Assembly: GCF_964204645.1 (NCBI RefSeq)
Contig: NC_134032.1
Span: 2,816,916-2,880,915, forward strand
Source of the DNA: Tubulanus polymorphus
Taxonomy: Eukaryota > Nemertea > Palaeonemertea > Tubulaniformes > Tubulanidae
DNA length: 64,000 nucleotides
Direction: 5' to 3'
Shown here: positions 33,600-45,202 of the stretch, piece after piece
Layout of the letters: each line of letters starts with the position of its first letter
Numbering within the stretch: position 1 is the first letter of the stretch
Program-made: the position numbers and the translations under genes
Notes under the pieces: generated by a model
The model's database searches: none
What the model saw: only the letters and a program-made list of their open reading frames with translations
Told to the model about the DNA's origin: nothing

Positions 33600-34020
33600 T
33601 TTACAATAACTACTCTAACGACGTATAAAATTATATTCAGTAGACTGCCTATAATGACGCTGAATCTTCTCAGCCATTGTACGCAACATATTTCTGATTT
33701 CGTGGCCTCGTTCTTGAGTTTGGTTCGGATTGGAATGATACGTGTGAAACATCGTGTGATACAAGAGCATGAACCGATTCGCAGCATAACGTCCCGAAAA
33801 AAAACGAACAGAGTTAGTCTACTAAGGACTCCAGTACATTTGTACCGTGGGCAGATGCACGACACCCATCTGTAATAATAATCCGAGGAATGTCCGGAAT
33901 TCCGTTGCATCGATATCGCGCCACTGACGGATACGTGAATTCGACTTCAAGTTTCCTGCGGCGATCTTTTCGCTCGCGTATCGATTTATCTCCGTCACGA
34001 TATTTTCTACGACTTCATTG
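33600..34020 (-). pseudogene. piggyBac transposase fragment
   Basis: The frame has NEVVENIVTEINRYASEKI and then DATEFRTFLGLLLQMGVVHL ending in a YWS motif. This is the N-terminal part of the DDE_Tnp_1_7 (piggyBac) domain, where EF-x2-FLGLL-x-MG and the YW(S/T) end are landmarks. A frame change near 33835 is followed by RYAANRFMLLYHTMFHTYHS, matching the RNRF-type continuation. The catalytic aspartates are absent. Confidence 0.6.
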
Positions 34021-34249
34021 GTAAGAAATAAGCTAAAATATGCTATTGGATTGCCGAAGTGAAAAAAACGTCAAATATATAAAATAATAATAAACGCGTA
34101 TATAGATATTCTTGCATTTATTCGGGCGGTAATATTGAAATACGTGGTTAATACCTGTACGGTATAGTTCTATGTTTGTCGAAGAACGCTCTTTTAGGGT
34201 AAACGATTCGATACCGTTTCTTTTCTACAGCCGACTTAAGTACATTTCT

Positions 34250-36820
34250 TTACATACAGTTTCTAGTATCTCGTTGGATAGCCGAAGGGTTGATCACGGT
34301 TATAGGATCGTCATCGTTGTTTCTTCCGGACACGACGATGTCGCGCATAGATTCGAAATTCACCAATTGCGAATTCCTGAAGTTTAAACATATACCTTTA
34401 ACTTTACAAACGGTCTTCTCTGAGTTGTATTTGGTCGAATTTACTTTATACGCGTAATTCTTCGCTCCTCGCGACACGAATTCCGTGATGTAAGATCCTA
34501 CACCGTAATCGCCCTCTAATTCGTCGGTCATGTCGCCTAGAAAAATACCGGTCGGCGGGTCGTACATACCCGGTTTGGCGATATAGATAACCGAGTCGGT
34601 GTCCATGTAAAGAACGCGACTATCCAACGGTTCGATGTAAGAATACAGCTTCAGGCGAGCGTGAGCGGTAGTGAATGCGGCCAACACTACGTTCGATTTA
34701 GAGTCTGGGGTTACGATTCGTTCGTGTTTTTGAACTGCAACTTCTTCAACAGTTCTTCATTAAGGATAATAACATCGGATACTTCGACGTCGTCCGATAA
34801 AAGCATGTCGTTGAGTTCGAACGGTTCCGACACGAACCTCGCTTGGGTCTTAGTAGGTTTGATACCCAACCGACCCCACATCGAGTTCAAACATAACTTA
34901 CTGACGGCTCGCAGTCCTTGGTTGAATCGGACTTTTTCCGGATCAATTTCGACGCCCTCCCGATCTCTGTAAGCCCGCACGAATCGCTGTTTCTCGGTAT
35001 CGGTTCTAACATTTTCCGGCCAGCCGCTCGCCTCGACTTTAATTTTTAAAAATCTATCGATGTATTGGGCAAACAGACCGGTCTCTTTCTCTTCCCAATG
35101 CCACATTTAGTTGACTCGGACGATTCGATAACCCCGTCTAATCGCCGCCATCAATTCGACGGTTACCCAAGTACCGGTGATACACCGTTCTTCGCCCGGG
35201 TGCCGACATCGTTCGTGCTGCTGCATCGTTCGACACAACGGGAACGTCAGCTTAGAATCCGGTGAACGATACGGCAACACCGGCAAAATCAATTCTCTTG
35301 GCGGAAGAACGATGCATTTAACGATACCGTAATGTTCGGATATGGGTATAAAGTTCTCCGTTACGATGATCGGATGCCCGATAGGATAGCTACAATGTTT
35401 ATTTACGAACGGGTACAGAGAACAAATGTCTATATATTTAATACGACAACGTGATGAAGCTTAATAGCGTTGGTACAACCCCCGAAAAATGCATCTCCAG
35501 GGTCGATACCGTCTACGATGTCGGTATTACCGACGACAAACTCTCTTAACCCGACGTCGTTGACCAGCATTTCGTTGTACGCGAGCTCCCATAACGTAAC
35601 GACCGTGTACCCTCGCGATCGGAGATTTTTGTTTCGCGGGTTGATAAAGGTCTTCTATGGTTCGACCGCAAACCGGGTTAACGGTTCCACGGTTATAACA
35701 ACGAACGCATCCGTGGTAGAAACAGCCGTTGAATTCGTAGACCGTCGCATCGGTACGGCCCTATGCGTACCTCGCCGCCGTTCAAGGCGTGGTCTAATCG
35801 AACGTTCTCCGTTTCGGCGACGAATTTCAACCAACGGGCGGCCATCCACGTGTTATCCCCGCACCGGTATCCGCCGATGGGGATCAGACCTATTTTATTC
35901 GGTTGCAGGAATGATCGCCGTAATGCCTTGGTGCACGTGGATGCGATCGTCGCGTAGTTTTCGTAGGGCTCGACGTTGGTAATCGAAAAAAACAGTTCTT
36001 GAAATTCGAAGACCGACCTATGCAGAATATCGACGTCTGATCGACAGTACTCGTCGAGTTCCGTCGCCATGTGGAAACGTTTCCCCGCATTTTCTATATA
36101 CCAGGCCGTAAAGTTCTGTCTTTCTTTTACGTCCATACCGTCCGGGTTATAAAACCACGCGTCCCGTAACGGTCCGTCGTAGTTCATGTTTTCGGGTCTA
36201 CAAAAAAACGTAAGGGAAGTTGCCTTTTTTTCAATTCGTCGAAGCCGAGCGTCTTCGGTAATTAAGACAATTTCATCGGTAAGAAACTGATTGAGTCCAA
36301 AAATGTCATTTCGAGATGTTCGACTCTGATCGAAAGAATCTTACCACCGACCGGTATAATCAACAGGATTATTCCGTTCTTGATCAGGTATGTGAATACA
36401 AAAATACCATCGAACGCCTTGAAGTTTTGGGCGAATACGGTCGCCCCGCGATGAGTGTCAGTAAAAACCCATCGGCAAAACTCGTCCAGCGTTTTGCATC
36501 TGAACATATTTCGCCCACCGCATTCGATAAAATATCGGTGATACGATCGTGTTTGCATTTGTAGCAAAAACGATACGCCACGCAGTCTGCTACGGTGTGT
36601 ATACGGACGACGAGAAGTCCGTCTCAAAATCGAAAACTATCGTTTTCTTGGTAACGTCGAATTGTTCTTTTTCGATTTAAAATGGGTTGCGAGACCCGCC
36701 GATTTATTATCATTCGTCGCCGTGCGATCAACGGAGCCTGTCTTGATATAACATTCGTGGTTGATCGGTTTATAATCTTTACACGGTTTACAATATCTTT
36801 CACCGCAGTGATGAGCGTTT
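34250..36820 (-). pseudogene. protein-primed DNA polymerase B of a Polinton/Maverick, multiply broken
   Basis: From high to low coordinates, the landmarks run in order. A Cys/His segment (HHCGERYCKPCKDY, about 36820-36766) comes first, then Exo I VFDFETD near 36630, Exo II AQNFKAFDG, and Exo III YCRSDVDIL. Polymerase motif A with DICSLYP follows at about 35430-35410, motif B KLCLNSMWGRLG at about 34900, and motif C YMDTDSVIY near 34600. The order and the family are those of protein-primed polymerases of Polintons. Pieces lie in different frames (36627-36262, 36187-35693, 35292-35107, 35106-34711, 34687-34250), so at least four breaks exist. Base composition and codon use are unlike the AT-rich element at the left, so this is a different Polinton lineage. 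Confidence 0.85.
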
Positions 36821-37068
36821 ATTTTCTTTCGATCGGCGATCTTCGAACACGAGTTAACCGTTGTTTGGCTCTAATCAATGCTTAAATAGTCACTACTTAC
36901 ATAATGTTTATTTATTTCGTCAAAACGTTTACACTTGTATAACAATGATAATAAACTGAACAAAATTACAAATACAGATGGGGTTACGTTTTCACCATAC
37001 AATATCTTAATTGATATAGATAAGTAATTAGTGTCACTTAGGAAAGATCTTCTGTGTCTGAACATCCC
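36821..37068. other. gap between polymerase B and LINE remnant
   Basis: AT-rich, no gene seen. Confidence 0.4.
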
Positions 37069-37416
37069 TTACAAATATTTTCCAATATTAGTTAATCTGC
37101 CGATTGACTGCGAGCACAGAAGCTCTACAATTTTGAAGATATTTGGATTACGAGTATAGTATCTTGGTAAAAAGTTTCTTCTAAGTGAAATATACGCCTG
37201 GCAGGAATGGTGAACATGAAACTCGTCTTCTACAGCACTACGACATAATGCACAGATACGGTTTTCTCTAGAAGTTACCAGTCTGGTCCATCTGCCGCTT
37301 TCATTTGCCAAATTATGGCGACTACATCGAAATTTTGAAATAATATGTACAATATTTGTATCGTTAGTATCAAGATATTGTTCGTACTCAAAGTTGTTTT
37401 TGAATTCTCTGTACAA
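37069..37416 (-). pseudogene. C-terminal end of a non-LTR retrotransposon reverse transcriptase
   Basis: The sequence KFRCSRHNLANESGRWTRL, then RICALCRSAVEDEFHVHHSC and a LRRNFLPRYY block, is the classical zinc-binding tail of LINE reverse transcriptases (C-x2-C...ED-x2-H...C). The rest of the element is absent, and the ATG at 37416 is probably internal. Confidence 0.65.
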
Positions 37417-37734
37417 TGAACATTTTTGGCTATTGTTAAGCGCCTCAGACCACGAGTGAATATAAACGCAGTCTCAAATGTTTTGTGACTTTCTCAAAAT
37501 GTATCAAAAATTTAAGTAATTTTAAGTTCATTAGTCTTCAAATATTCATAAATGAACAGTTAAAAATTGTTGAAACATGTCGACTCAGCCGTAAAATCAA
37601 CCCATTCACAGTCCCGAATGTGGGATAATGTCGGGCTTTAGAGAACATAATGCCCCCGAGGTCTTCACATTTACAGATAAGATTATGTAAGCGTGTCGCG
37701 CGTTACACCGGATAGGCACACAATAGAAATATGA

Positions 37735-37995
37735 GCCGCGGGAGGAATATTCCTCCCAAAGTCAATCGATGGAAACTTGACCAAGGGGTCTGATATTCAA
37801 ACAATTGACTTTGGGAGGAATATTCCTCCCAAGGTCAAACTAAGAGAATTTGACCTTCAGTTCTGATATTCAAAGTATCGACTTCGGGAGGAATATTCCT
37901 CCGACTGTCAAACGAAGGAAAATGGACCTAGGTCTGATATTCGAAATATTGACTTTGGGATGAATATTCGTTCAAACCTCTAACGCTAAAAACCT
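37735..37995. repeat. 73-bp tandem repeat built on an 18-bp perfect palindrome, locus 2
   Basis: GGGAGGAATATTCCTCCC lies at 37740-37757 and 37813-37830, with near copies at 37886 and 37957: four units with a 71-73 base period. The unit also carries GACCTTCAGTTCTGATATTC. Confidence 0.85.
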
Positions 37996-38981
37996 GAGCT
38001 TTTAGAATGATAGGTCTACATAAATGATATTGATGTAATTGTTTTTAATAAATAGTATACTATAGCGACGAAACCAGACATATTTAGGCAATTTGATTGT
38101 TAATATACACTGTATTTGAGGGTCTGCGACAAATAATTTTAGAAAGTTAAATAGCTGTAGTACAGGTTCTAATAATGAGCCTAATATAGTCTTCACATCG
38201 CAATCAGTTATTAGAATGCATCTTCCTTTTTCTTGTTTTGATCTGAGACGACTAGTTAAATTTTTTTCTTGATTGATTCACGCTGGGAGGTCTACATCAA
38301 ATTATATTGTTGATCAAATCAATTATGTTTCAACTGCGAATTCACATTTGATATTGATATTAATAATCAATATTACTCATCATTATATAGCGCACTGCTG
38401 CAAATTGTAACCAGTGTGCTTTTCATGGGTATAAAATTAACACAAGTTGAAGAAATCGAATTTGAAATACGTGGATAATAAAAAATAAGTTGAAGGTAGG
38501 GTGGAGAAATCTGACGAAAAGAAACAACAAGCGCCAAATTGACCCATGCCTAATTGCCCGACCAAAAAGTCTGACCAGATCTGAGTCAAATTAAGCCGAG
38601 TCAAATTAGAGCGTGTTAATTTAAACTGGTTCTGGAAGTCAGTCACTTCGCTTTGCTTAAGTATGGACTCGTTTTAGTGTATCTTCAAGCATTGTTTAGT
38701 ATCGAATGAATGGGTTTGCATTTGAATGTGAAATAAATTTGAACATGAAAATCAGCGCGCTCTTTGGTAAGCCATGAAAACAATTAAAGTCGGACCCTGA
38801 TTCGAGCCAATTTGTTTGCAAATTAGCCATTGTCCTAGTTTTAACTTCTGATTTGTACCCTGTATAGGCCGGTTTATATTTCTGTTTGTACTCTTTCATA
38901 GAAATTCGACAGATATCAAATGGCATCTTTGATTACAGACACTGTTGACCGGTACACACCAATATGTCCATCCATCCGACA

Positions 38982-39019
38982 TACGAGCAATTATCTCATT
39001 AATGAGATAATTGCTCGTA
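38982..39019. mobile_element. 38-bp perfect palindrome flanked by a direct repeat (miniature insertion), copy 1
   Basis: Arms TACGAGCAATTATCTCATT and its exact complement meet without a loop. On both sides lies ATCCGACA (38974-38981 and 39021-39028), nine bases with one mismatch if extended by one. This looks like a target-site duplication. Confidence 0.6.
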
Positions 39020-39410
39020 GATCCGACAGCTACGTTTTACAACTAGAAGTGCATAAAATCAGATTCCTAATGATATTACATGTATTACTATTAAGAATAA
39101 GCTATTAATTATGAAAAAATTCAAAAAGAATTGAGAAAATATCTTGCTTTGAATGGCTTTTAATTAATTATTGGAAAGAGCGATTTTGAAGGGGGAATTT
39201 TATCTGCGGTGTCACTGCTAATCGAGTAATCAAGAAGCACAAACCCCCTAAGGTGATAAAGTGTTTTAAGCAGATCTTTTCCGATTGTGATCCCAATATA
39301 TGAATTGCACATGGAACTATTATGTATAAACACCTCTCACAATTTACGTAATGACTGAGTGGCGTCCTGTTGCACAAGCTATATTACACCATGAAAAGCC
39401 TTTTATTATG

Positions 39411-40200
39411 GTGGCTGATAAGGGCCATAGCGTAAAATTCCTGGTATGTAAATGAGGGCGCCAGAACGCCAGAACGCCAAAACGAAAAAAAACGTCCAAT
39501 TTTCTCTTAAAGTTCGTTTTGGCGCGCCAAAACAAAGAAAATTCCGTTTTGGCGCCCCCGCCAAAACGAACTTTCATTTTGGCGCCCCCGCCAAAACAAC
39601 GAAAAACGTCGAAATTTCTCTAAAAGTTCGTTTTGGCGCGCCAAGACGGAGAATATTCCGTTTTGGCGCCCCCGCCAAAACGAACTTTCATTTTGGCGCC
39701 CCCGCCAAAACGAACTTTCGTTTTGGCGCCCCCGCCAAAACAACGAAAAACGTCGAAATTTCTCTAAAAGTTCGTTTTGGCGCGCCAAAACAAAGAAAAT
39801 TCCGTTTTGGCGCCCCCGCCAAAACGAACTTTCATTTTGGCGCCCCGCCAAAACAACGAAAAACGTCGAAATTTCTCTAAAAGTTCGTTTCGGCGCGCCA
39901 AAACAAAGAAAATTCCGTTTTGGCGCCCCCGCCAAAACGAACTTTCATTTTGGCGCCCCCGCCAAAACGAACTTTCGTTTTGGCGCCCCCGCCAAACAGC
40001 GAAAAACGTCGAACTTTCTTTGAAAATCCGATTCGTCTCCCTTCGATTTTGTTAGGAGTCGGATCTATATGGTGACTGATAAGGGCCATAGCGTAAAATT
40101 CCTGGTATGTAAATGAGGGCGCCAGAACGCCAGAACGCCAAAACAACGAAAAACGTCCAATTTTCTCTGAAAGTTCGTTTTGGCGCCCCCTGGCGTTATA
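39411..40200. repeat. G+C-rich palindromic minisatellite (TTTTGGCGC family)
   Basis: A nested repeat has an inner 30-base unit (AAAACGAACTTTCATTTTGG plus CGCCCCCGCC) in one to three copies, inside outer units of about 113-144 bases that start with ACGTCGAAATTTCTCTAAAA. It contains the perfect palindrome TTTTGGCGCGCCAAAA several times. A 73-base flank (GTGGCTGATAAGGGCCATAG...) at 39411-39483 recurs at 40072-40144. Long open frames on both strands are caused by the repeat and not evidence for genes. Confidence 0.85.
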
Positions 40201-41280
40201 TATATATATACCGCAGGTCACTTAATCTTAAGCTTGATTGTGAGAGTTGTTTAAACATAATGGTCACATGAGTAATTATTGGTTGTGCGACAATGGGAGA
40301 AATCTGCCTTAGACATCTCATCCCGATATCCAGAGTGCTGGGCTTAGTAACTTATGTTTAGAATAAATTTTATCCGATATTTTTATAACAATGTTTTTCT
40401 CTCTCTCTCTCTCTCTCCGTAAATTCCGGACGTTTTCTGGGTACTAACGTTCAGTGGCCAGTAGGCTGGATTGTATTTTCTCTTATTTTATAAATCACAA
40501 TGCATATAAACTAAAACTGAACTGAATTGAAACTGAGTTCGGTTAGCAGTATAAACCTCCTAATTAACTTTCGGAATTATATATAAACGAGTGAAGAGTG
40601 AAACATCAACCCTTATACCGAATACACTTGTATAAATGAGAAAATGCACACTGGGACAATGGCTAATTTGCGACCTTAAAATGAAAGAAAGACTCGAATT
40701 TCTTTTATCACACGCGACACGCGAATCTCCTAATTACTCTAATAATGAGCGAAAACTTCAGACGAATTAAATGTATCAGCTTTATAATTGAATGATGATT
40801 ATGTACGCGTAACTTCAATGATTTGTATCGATCGGTAAATGAAATTTCCATTTAAAGAATGCATTAATCAAATTACGTCCATTGAAAATGAAATTAGCTA
40901 AACTCGAGCCATATTACTATTTAGATTTATCGCAGTTGTCTTGTGAAAATTCATAACCAATCTTTATATAGTCCCCTGTAAAATCTAAACTCAATTTCTA
41001 TATTATACACGTGATTTAATAACGATTTCTCAACTTCGTGTTTATTCTATAATGAGAAGCGCACTGATAAAATCTGATTTCAACAGATTGTCGAAAAAGT
41101 TACAGCAATTTACTGTTAGAGAAAGAAAATACTAAATCTATTAAGTTTTCTAAAATTATATGTAAGCGTCATACCATCTCATGCTCTAGGATATTGTGTA
41201 TCGTAACATTTGAAATTCCTAAATCTACCTGGCTTCATTGGGTACTGTTTTTTAAAAAGAAAAACAAATAACACCCAACG
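40201..41280. other. no supported gene
   Basis: Normal AT-rich intergenic DNA with a (CT)n microsatellite at about 40395-40418. Confidence 0.5.
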
Positions 41281-41289
41281 CATCAATAC

Positions 41290-41500
41290 CTATAATTCTA
41301 AAAGTTCAGGTTATAACGTTTAGAATATTCCTCCCTAAGTCAATACTTTGAATATAAGACCAGAAGGTAAAATTCTCTTCGTTGGACTTTTGGAGGAATC
41401 GTTTGAATATCGGACCCCGAGTTTCGAATATGGTCGAGTTTCGATCGATTGACATTGGGAGGAATGTTCCTTCCGAAGACGATACTTTGAATATCAGAAC
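41290..41500. repeat. dispersed repeat with GGAGGAATATTCC-type units, locus 3
   Basis: Degenerate units with GAATATTCCTCCCTAAGTC, ATTCTCTTCG and GACATTGGGAGGAATGTTCC, of the same family as 17505-17785 and 37735-37995. Confidence 0.6.
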
Positions 41501-41582
41501 TAACCTCGTCCGAAAAAATAATGTAAAATCCGAAAAGATACATTTTTTGATTCTGTTTTGATGATTTTTTTTCGTGAAAAAT

Positions 41583-42540
41583 CATCTTCTTTGAGGCTGT
41601 TTTGAAGCGAAGGCGTCCCTCAAAAAGGTGTAAAATCAAATTTTTTGGCACTTAAACAGGGGCGTCTCTAAAAAAAGTGTAAGCTGTTTTGGCACTTAAA
41701 CGAGGGGCGTCCCTCAAAAAAGTGTGAAATCTCTGTTTTGGCACTAAAACGAGGGGCGTCCCTCAAAAAAGTGGGAAATCACGGTTTTGGCACTAAAACG
41801 AGGACCGTCCCTCAAAAAGTGGGAAATTACGGCTTTGGCACTAAAACGAGGGGCGTCCCTCAAAAAAGTGGGAAATCGCGGTTTTAACACTAAAACGAGG
41901 AGCGTCCCTCAAAAAGTGGGAAATTACGGCTTTGGCACTAAAACGAGGATCGTCCCTAAAAAAAGTGGGAAATCACGGTTTTGGCACTAAAACGAGGGGC
42001 GTCCCTCAAAAAAGTGGGAAATCACGGTTTTAACACTAAAACGAGGAGCGTCCCTCAAAAAGTGGGAAATTACGGCTTTGGCACTAAAACGAGGATCGTC
42101 CCTAAAAAAAGTGGGAAATCACGGTTTTGGCACTAAAACGAGGGGCGTCCCTCAAAAAAGTGGAAAATCACGGTTTTAACACTAAAACGAGGACCGTCCC
42201 TCAAAAAGTGGGAAATTACGGCTTTGGCACTAAAACGAGGAGCGTCCCTCAAAAAGTGGAAAACTACAGCTTTGGCACTAAAACGAGGGGCGTCCCTCAA
42301 AAAAGTGCGAAATCACGGTTTTGGCACTAAAACGAGGAACGTCCCTCAAAAAGTGGGAAATCACGGTTTTGGCACTAAAACGAGGAGCGTCCCTCAAAAA
42401 AGTGTGAAATGACTGTTATTGCACTAAAACAAGGGGCGTCCCTCCAAAAAGTGGGAAATCACTGTTATTGCACTAAAACGAGGGCCGTCCCTCAAAAAAG
42501 TGTGAAATCGTTGTTTTGGCACTAAAACTAGGGGCACCCA
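41583..42540. repeat. 48/49-bp minisatellite, about 19 copies
   Basis: The unit is TTTTGGCACTAAAACGAGGG followed by GCGTCCCTCAAAAAAGTGGG and AAATCACGG. Copies vary by single bases and by the length of the A-run (5 or 6), which gives the 48/49 alternation. Open frames through it are repeat artefacts. Confidence 0.9.
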
Positions 42541-43604
42541 AGCGTGAAATCGCAATTTTGGCGGTGAATCGATAAGCTCCTTGAATAAGCGTTAATCCCA
42601 ATCTTGATGGTGAAAAGAGAGTGCCTCTTGAAGAAATCCGTTTTGACGATAAGATGAGGAATGTCACTGCAATATGTGCGAAATCGCATATGTTCAAATA
42701 TCAATGATAATTTGAGAGTATTCAACGTGTATCAAAAATGTATTTATTGACCATTAGAAATTTCTATCAATTTAATAAGCACAAATGATTGATTAATTTT
42801 ACATAATTCTTGATATTCATAATATTTATTGATGAACACATGACTTTTAAACACGCGTTGTATCTAACAACGCTGAATATTTCCAACGAAAGTGGTTATC
42901 GTAATAAGTCTTTATTTCATAAAATATGTACACACCAGGTGTAAAAAGATCATACAAAATTAACAACAAGTTCATATACATGGAAAAGTGTCACCGTATA
43001 TATAATCTGAATGCATTATGATTATGGCATAGATTAGAAAAATACTCTCACTCTCATTGGCTTTATTAACAGATACAATAGTATATAACAACTGCATAAT
43101 GCTGGACAGAATAAAAGACATGTACATACGGGATCAAATTAACGTGTACAAAATATAGAAATTGACTCAACTATACATAAAACATTGCAACTGTGCAATT
43201 TATCGTGGTTACAAAATATGTTTTCAGTTTCCTATACACGGAATTATTGAAATGTTGTGTTAATTTGATTTACTCATCCAAGTTATACAAACGGGTCTCA
43301 CATTATTCAACAAAATAATTATAAGAAGGCCGTCTACTAATGACGGCGGAATGAGAGAAATGATAAATGTTATAAAACATGATGCAGGCATTAAACATGA
43401 TGATTTTTTGCGGATGATTATGGTTCGATAGAAAATAGCGGATTCACCGTGTATCCATCAAATTCGAACGCAGCTTATTAAGGGGAGAATTAAGTACGTA
43501 ACTAAAATCTAGCAAGTTTCTACTTATTTTACTTGAATGGAGGTAAAACTGGTAGTTCTCTGAAGATTTACTTTATTTAGATGAAGCTTCCACCAATATC
43601 ATTT
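42541..43604. other. no supported gene
   Basis: AT-rich intergenic DNA; nothing recognised. Confidence 0.5.
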
Positions 43605-45180
43605 TTTTCTAACAACCACGGCATTAATTTATTGAAATTGCCGCAAAGTCAATTCTATTTATAGTATATTTTCAGGAATTCTATGAAATTTCAAATCATC
43701 CCATGTCGGAATATGATAACAAATGACTTGAGTTACAATGTACTAGTAAGAAAAATTCAAATTAAGAATTTAAAATACACAAATAACTGTTCATCTGAAA
43801 AAATCTAAGACAAGATTATCAGTACACCTAATGTAAGATCTTTGGACGGTATCGCGAGATAAGTCCTCTTAAAGTCACTTTAAGACGCAACGGTTATTGT
43901 CGAAATTCGATATTCTGCAAATCGAACTTAGTACAAAGTGGAAAACATTTTTTCACTCAAATTTCTCTGTCAAATTCGAGACAAGCAAATTCATTTGTTT
44001 TTCTATAGAAATCGCTTAAACATATTTCAAAGTTAAGTCTTCACTCAATATCTATTGAATCGACATGAAACAGGCAGCACTCTGAGGGGTTTTCTTTATC
44101 TATTTGGCAAGTAAGAGTTTTTTTCTGCTAGTCTAAAGAAGCGACCCGATGAAGCTTCTATAAACTAGTAGCGATAGATCGTATATATCAAATAAATGTA
44201 GACAACCTACAGAGTACTACCTGTTTAACGTCAATTCTTTTGGTTAATGAATTTCGGTCAATTTATTCTGGTTAAAACGGCTTGCTTCTTCTTAATTTTT
44301 TTCCCTATAAATATATGTAGACTTTATATCATTCTAATCATTTCAAAATATCGTATAGCACTTAATTGAACGAATAATGTTTATTATTAAGCGCTAAGTA
44401 AACTAAACCCATTTTCCTGGCAATCACGGAACTTATTTGTTGAAATTTTCGCACAGACAATTCTAATTATAGTATGTTTTCAGTGATTCTATGAAATGTC
44501 AAATCAGCCCCATTGTCGGAATATGATAACGAATGACTGAGTTACAATGTACTAGTAAGAAATATTCAGATTAGGAATTAAATACAAAAATAACTGTTCA
44601 TCTGAAAAATCAAAGACAAGATTATCAGTACACCTAATGTAAGACTCTGGCGCCCAATAAACTTCCTATCAGCGAAACAGAAACCTGAATGTCACTGTGG
44701 ACCAGAATTTCTTATCTCACCAGTTAGAATACTAGACTATGAAACTTACACCGGCCGAGGCAAGGATTTAATCCCAGGACCCCGGAGACGTCAAATCTTT
44801 GGACAATATCGCGAGATAGGTCCTCTTAAAGTCGGATATTAAGATGCAACAGTTAATGTCGAAATTCGATAATCTGCAAATCGAACTTAGTACAAAGTGG
44901 AAAACATTTTTTCACTCAAATTTATCTGTCAAATTCGAGACAAGCAAATTGATTTGTTTTTCTATAGAAATCGCTTAAACATATTTCAAAATTAAGTCTT
45001 AACTCAATATCTATTGAATTGACAGGCAGCACTTTGAGGGTTTTCTTTATCTATTTGGCAAGTACGAGTTTTTTCTGCTAGTCTAAAGAAGCGACCCGAT
45101 GAAGCTTCTATAAACTAGTAGCGATAGATCGTATATATCAAATAATAGAACGAATAAATGATTATCATTAAGCGCTAAGT
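43605..45180. repeat. diverged tandem direct duplication of about 0.6-0.8 kb
   Basis: Copy A is at about 43605-44205 and copy B at about 44417-45180. Shared blocks include ATGTCGGAATATGATAAC, GTTACAATGTACTAGTAAG, CTAAAGAAGCGACCCGATGA and TAGCGATAGATCGTATATAT. Copy B has an extra insert of about 140 bases. Confidence 0.8.
44648..44790 (+). repeat. tRNA-like SINE fragment inserted in duplication copy B
   Basis: The insert is absent from copy A. It contains CCAGTTAGAATACTAGAC, similar to a tRNA D-arm/A-box region, and about 40 bases later GGATTTAATCCC, similar to a B-box. This order and spacing fit a tRNA-derived SINE head. A short run of unrelated bases precedes it. Confidence 0.4.
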
Positions 45181-45202
45181 AATCTAAACAGAAAAATAAT
45201 TA

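Noticed and set aside
35470-36885. Several + strand open frames up to 170 codons
   Set aside because: They are antisense shadows of the polymerase B pseudogene, whose motifs are on the - strand.
39452-40221. Several 90-140-codon open frames on both strands
   Set aside because: They lie in the palindromic minisatellite and are products of its repeat structure; frames on opposite strands are equally open.
41787-42412. Open frames with repeated LKRGASLKK-type peptides
   Set aside because: They arise from the 48/49-base minisatellite; they change frame with each A-run length and have no start or domain logic.
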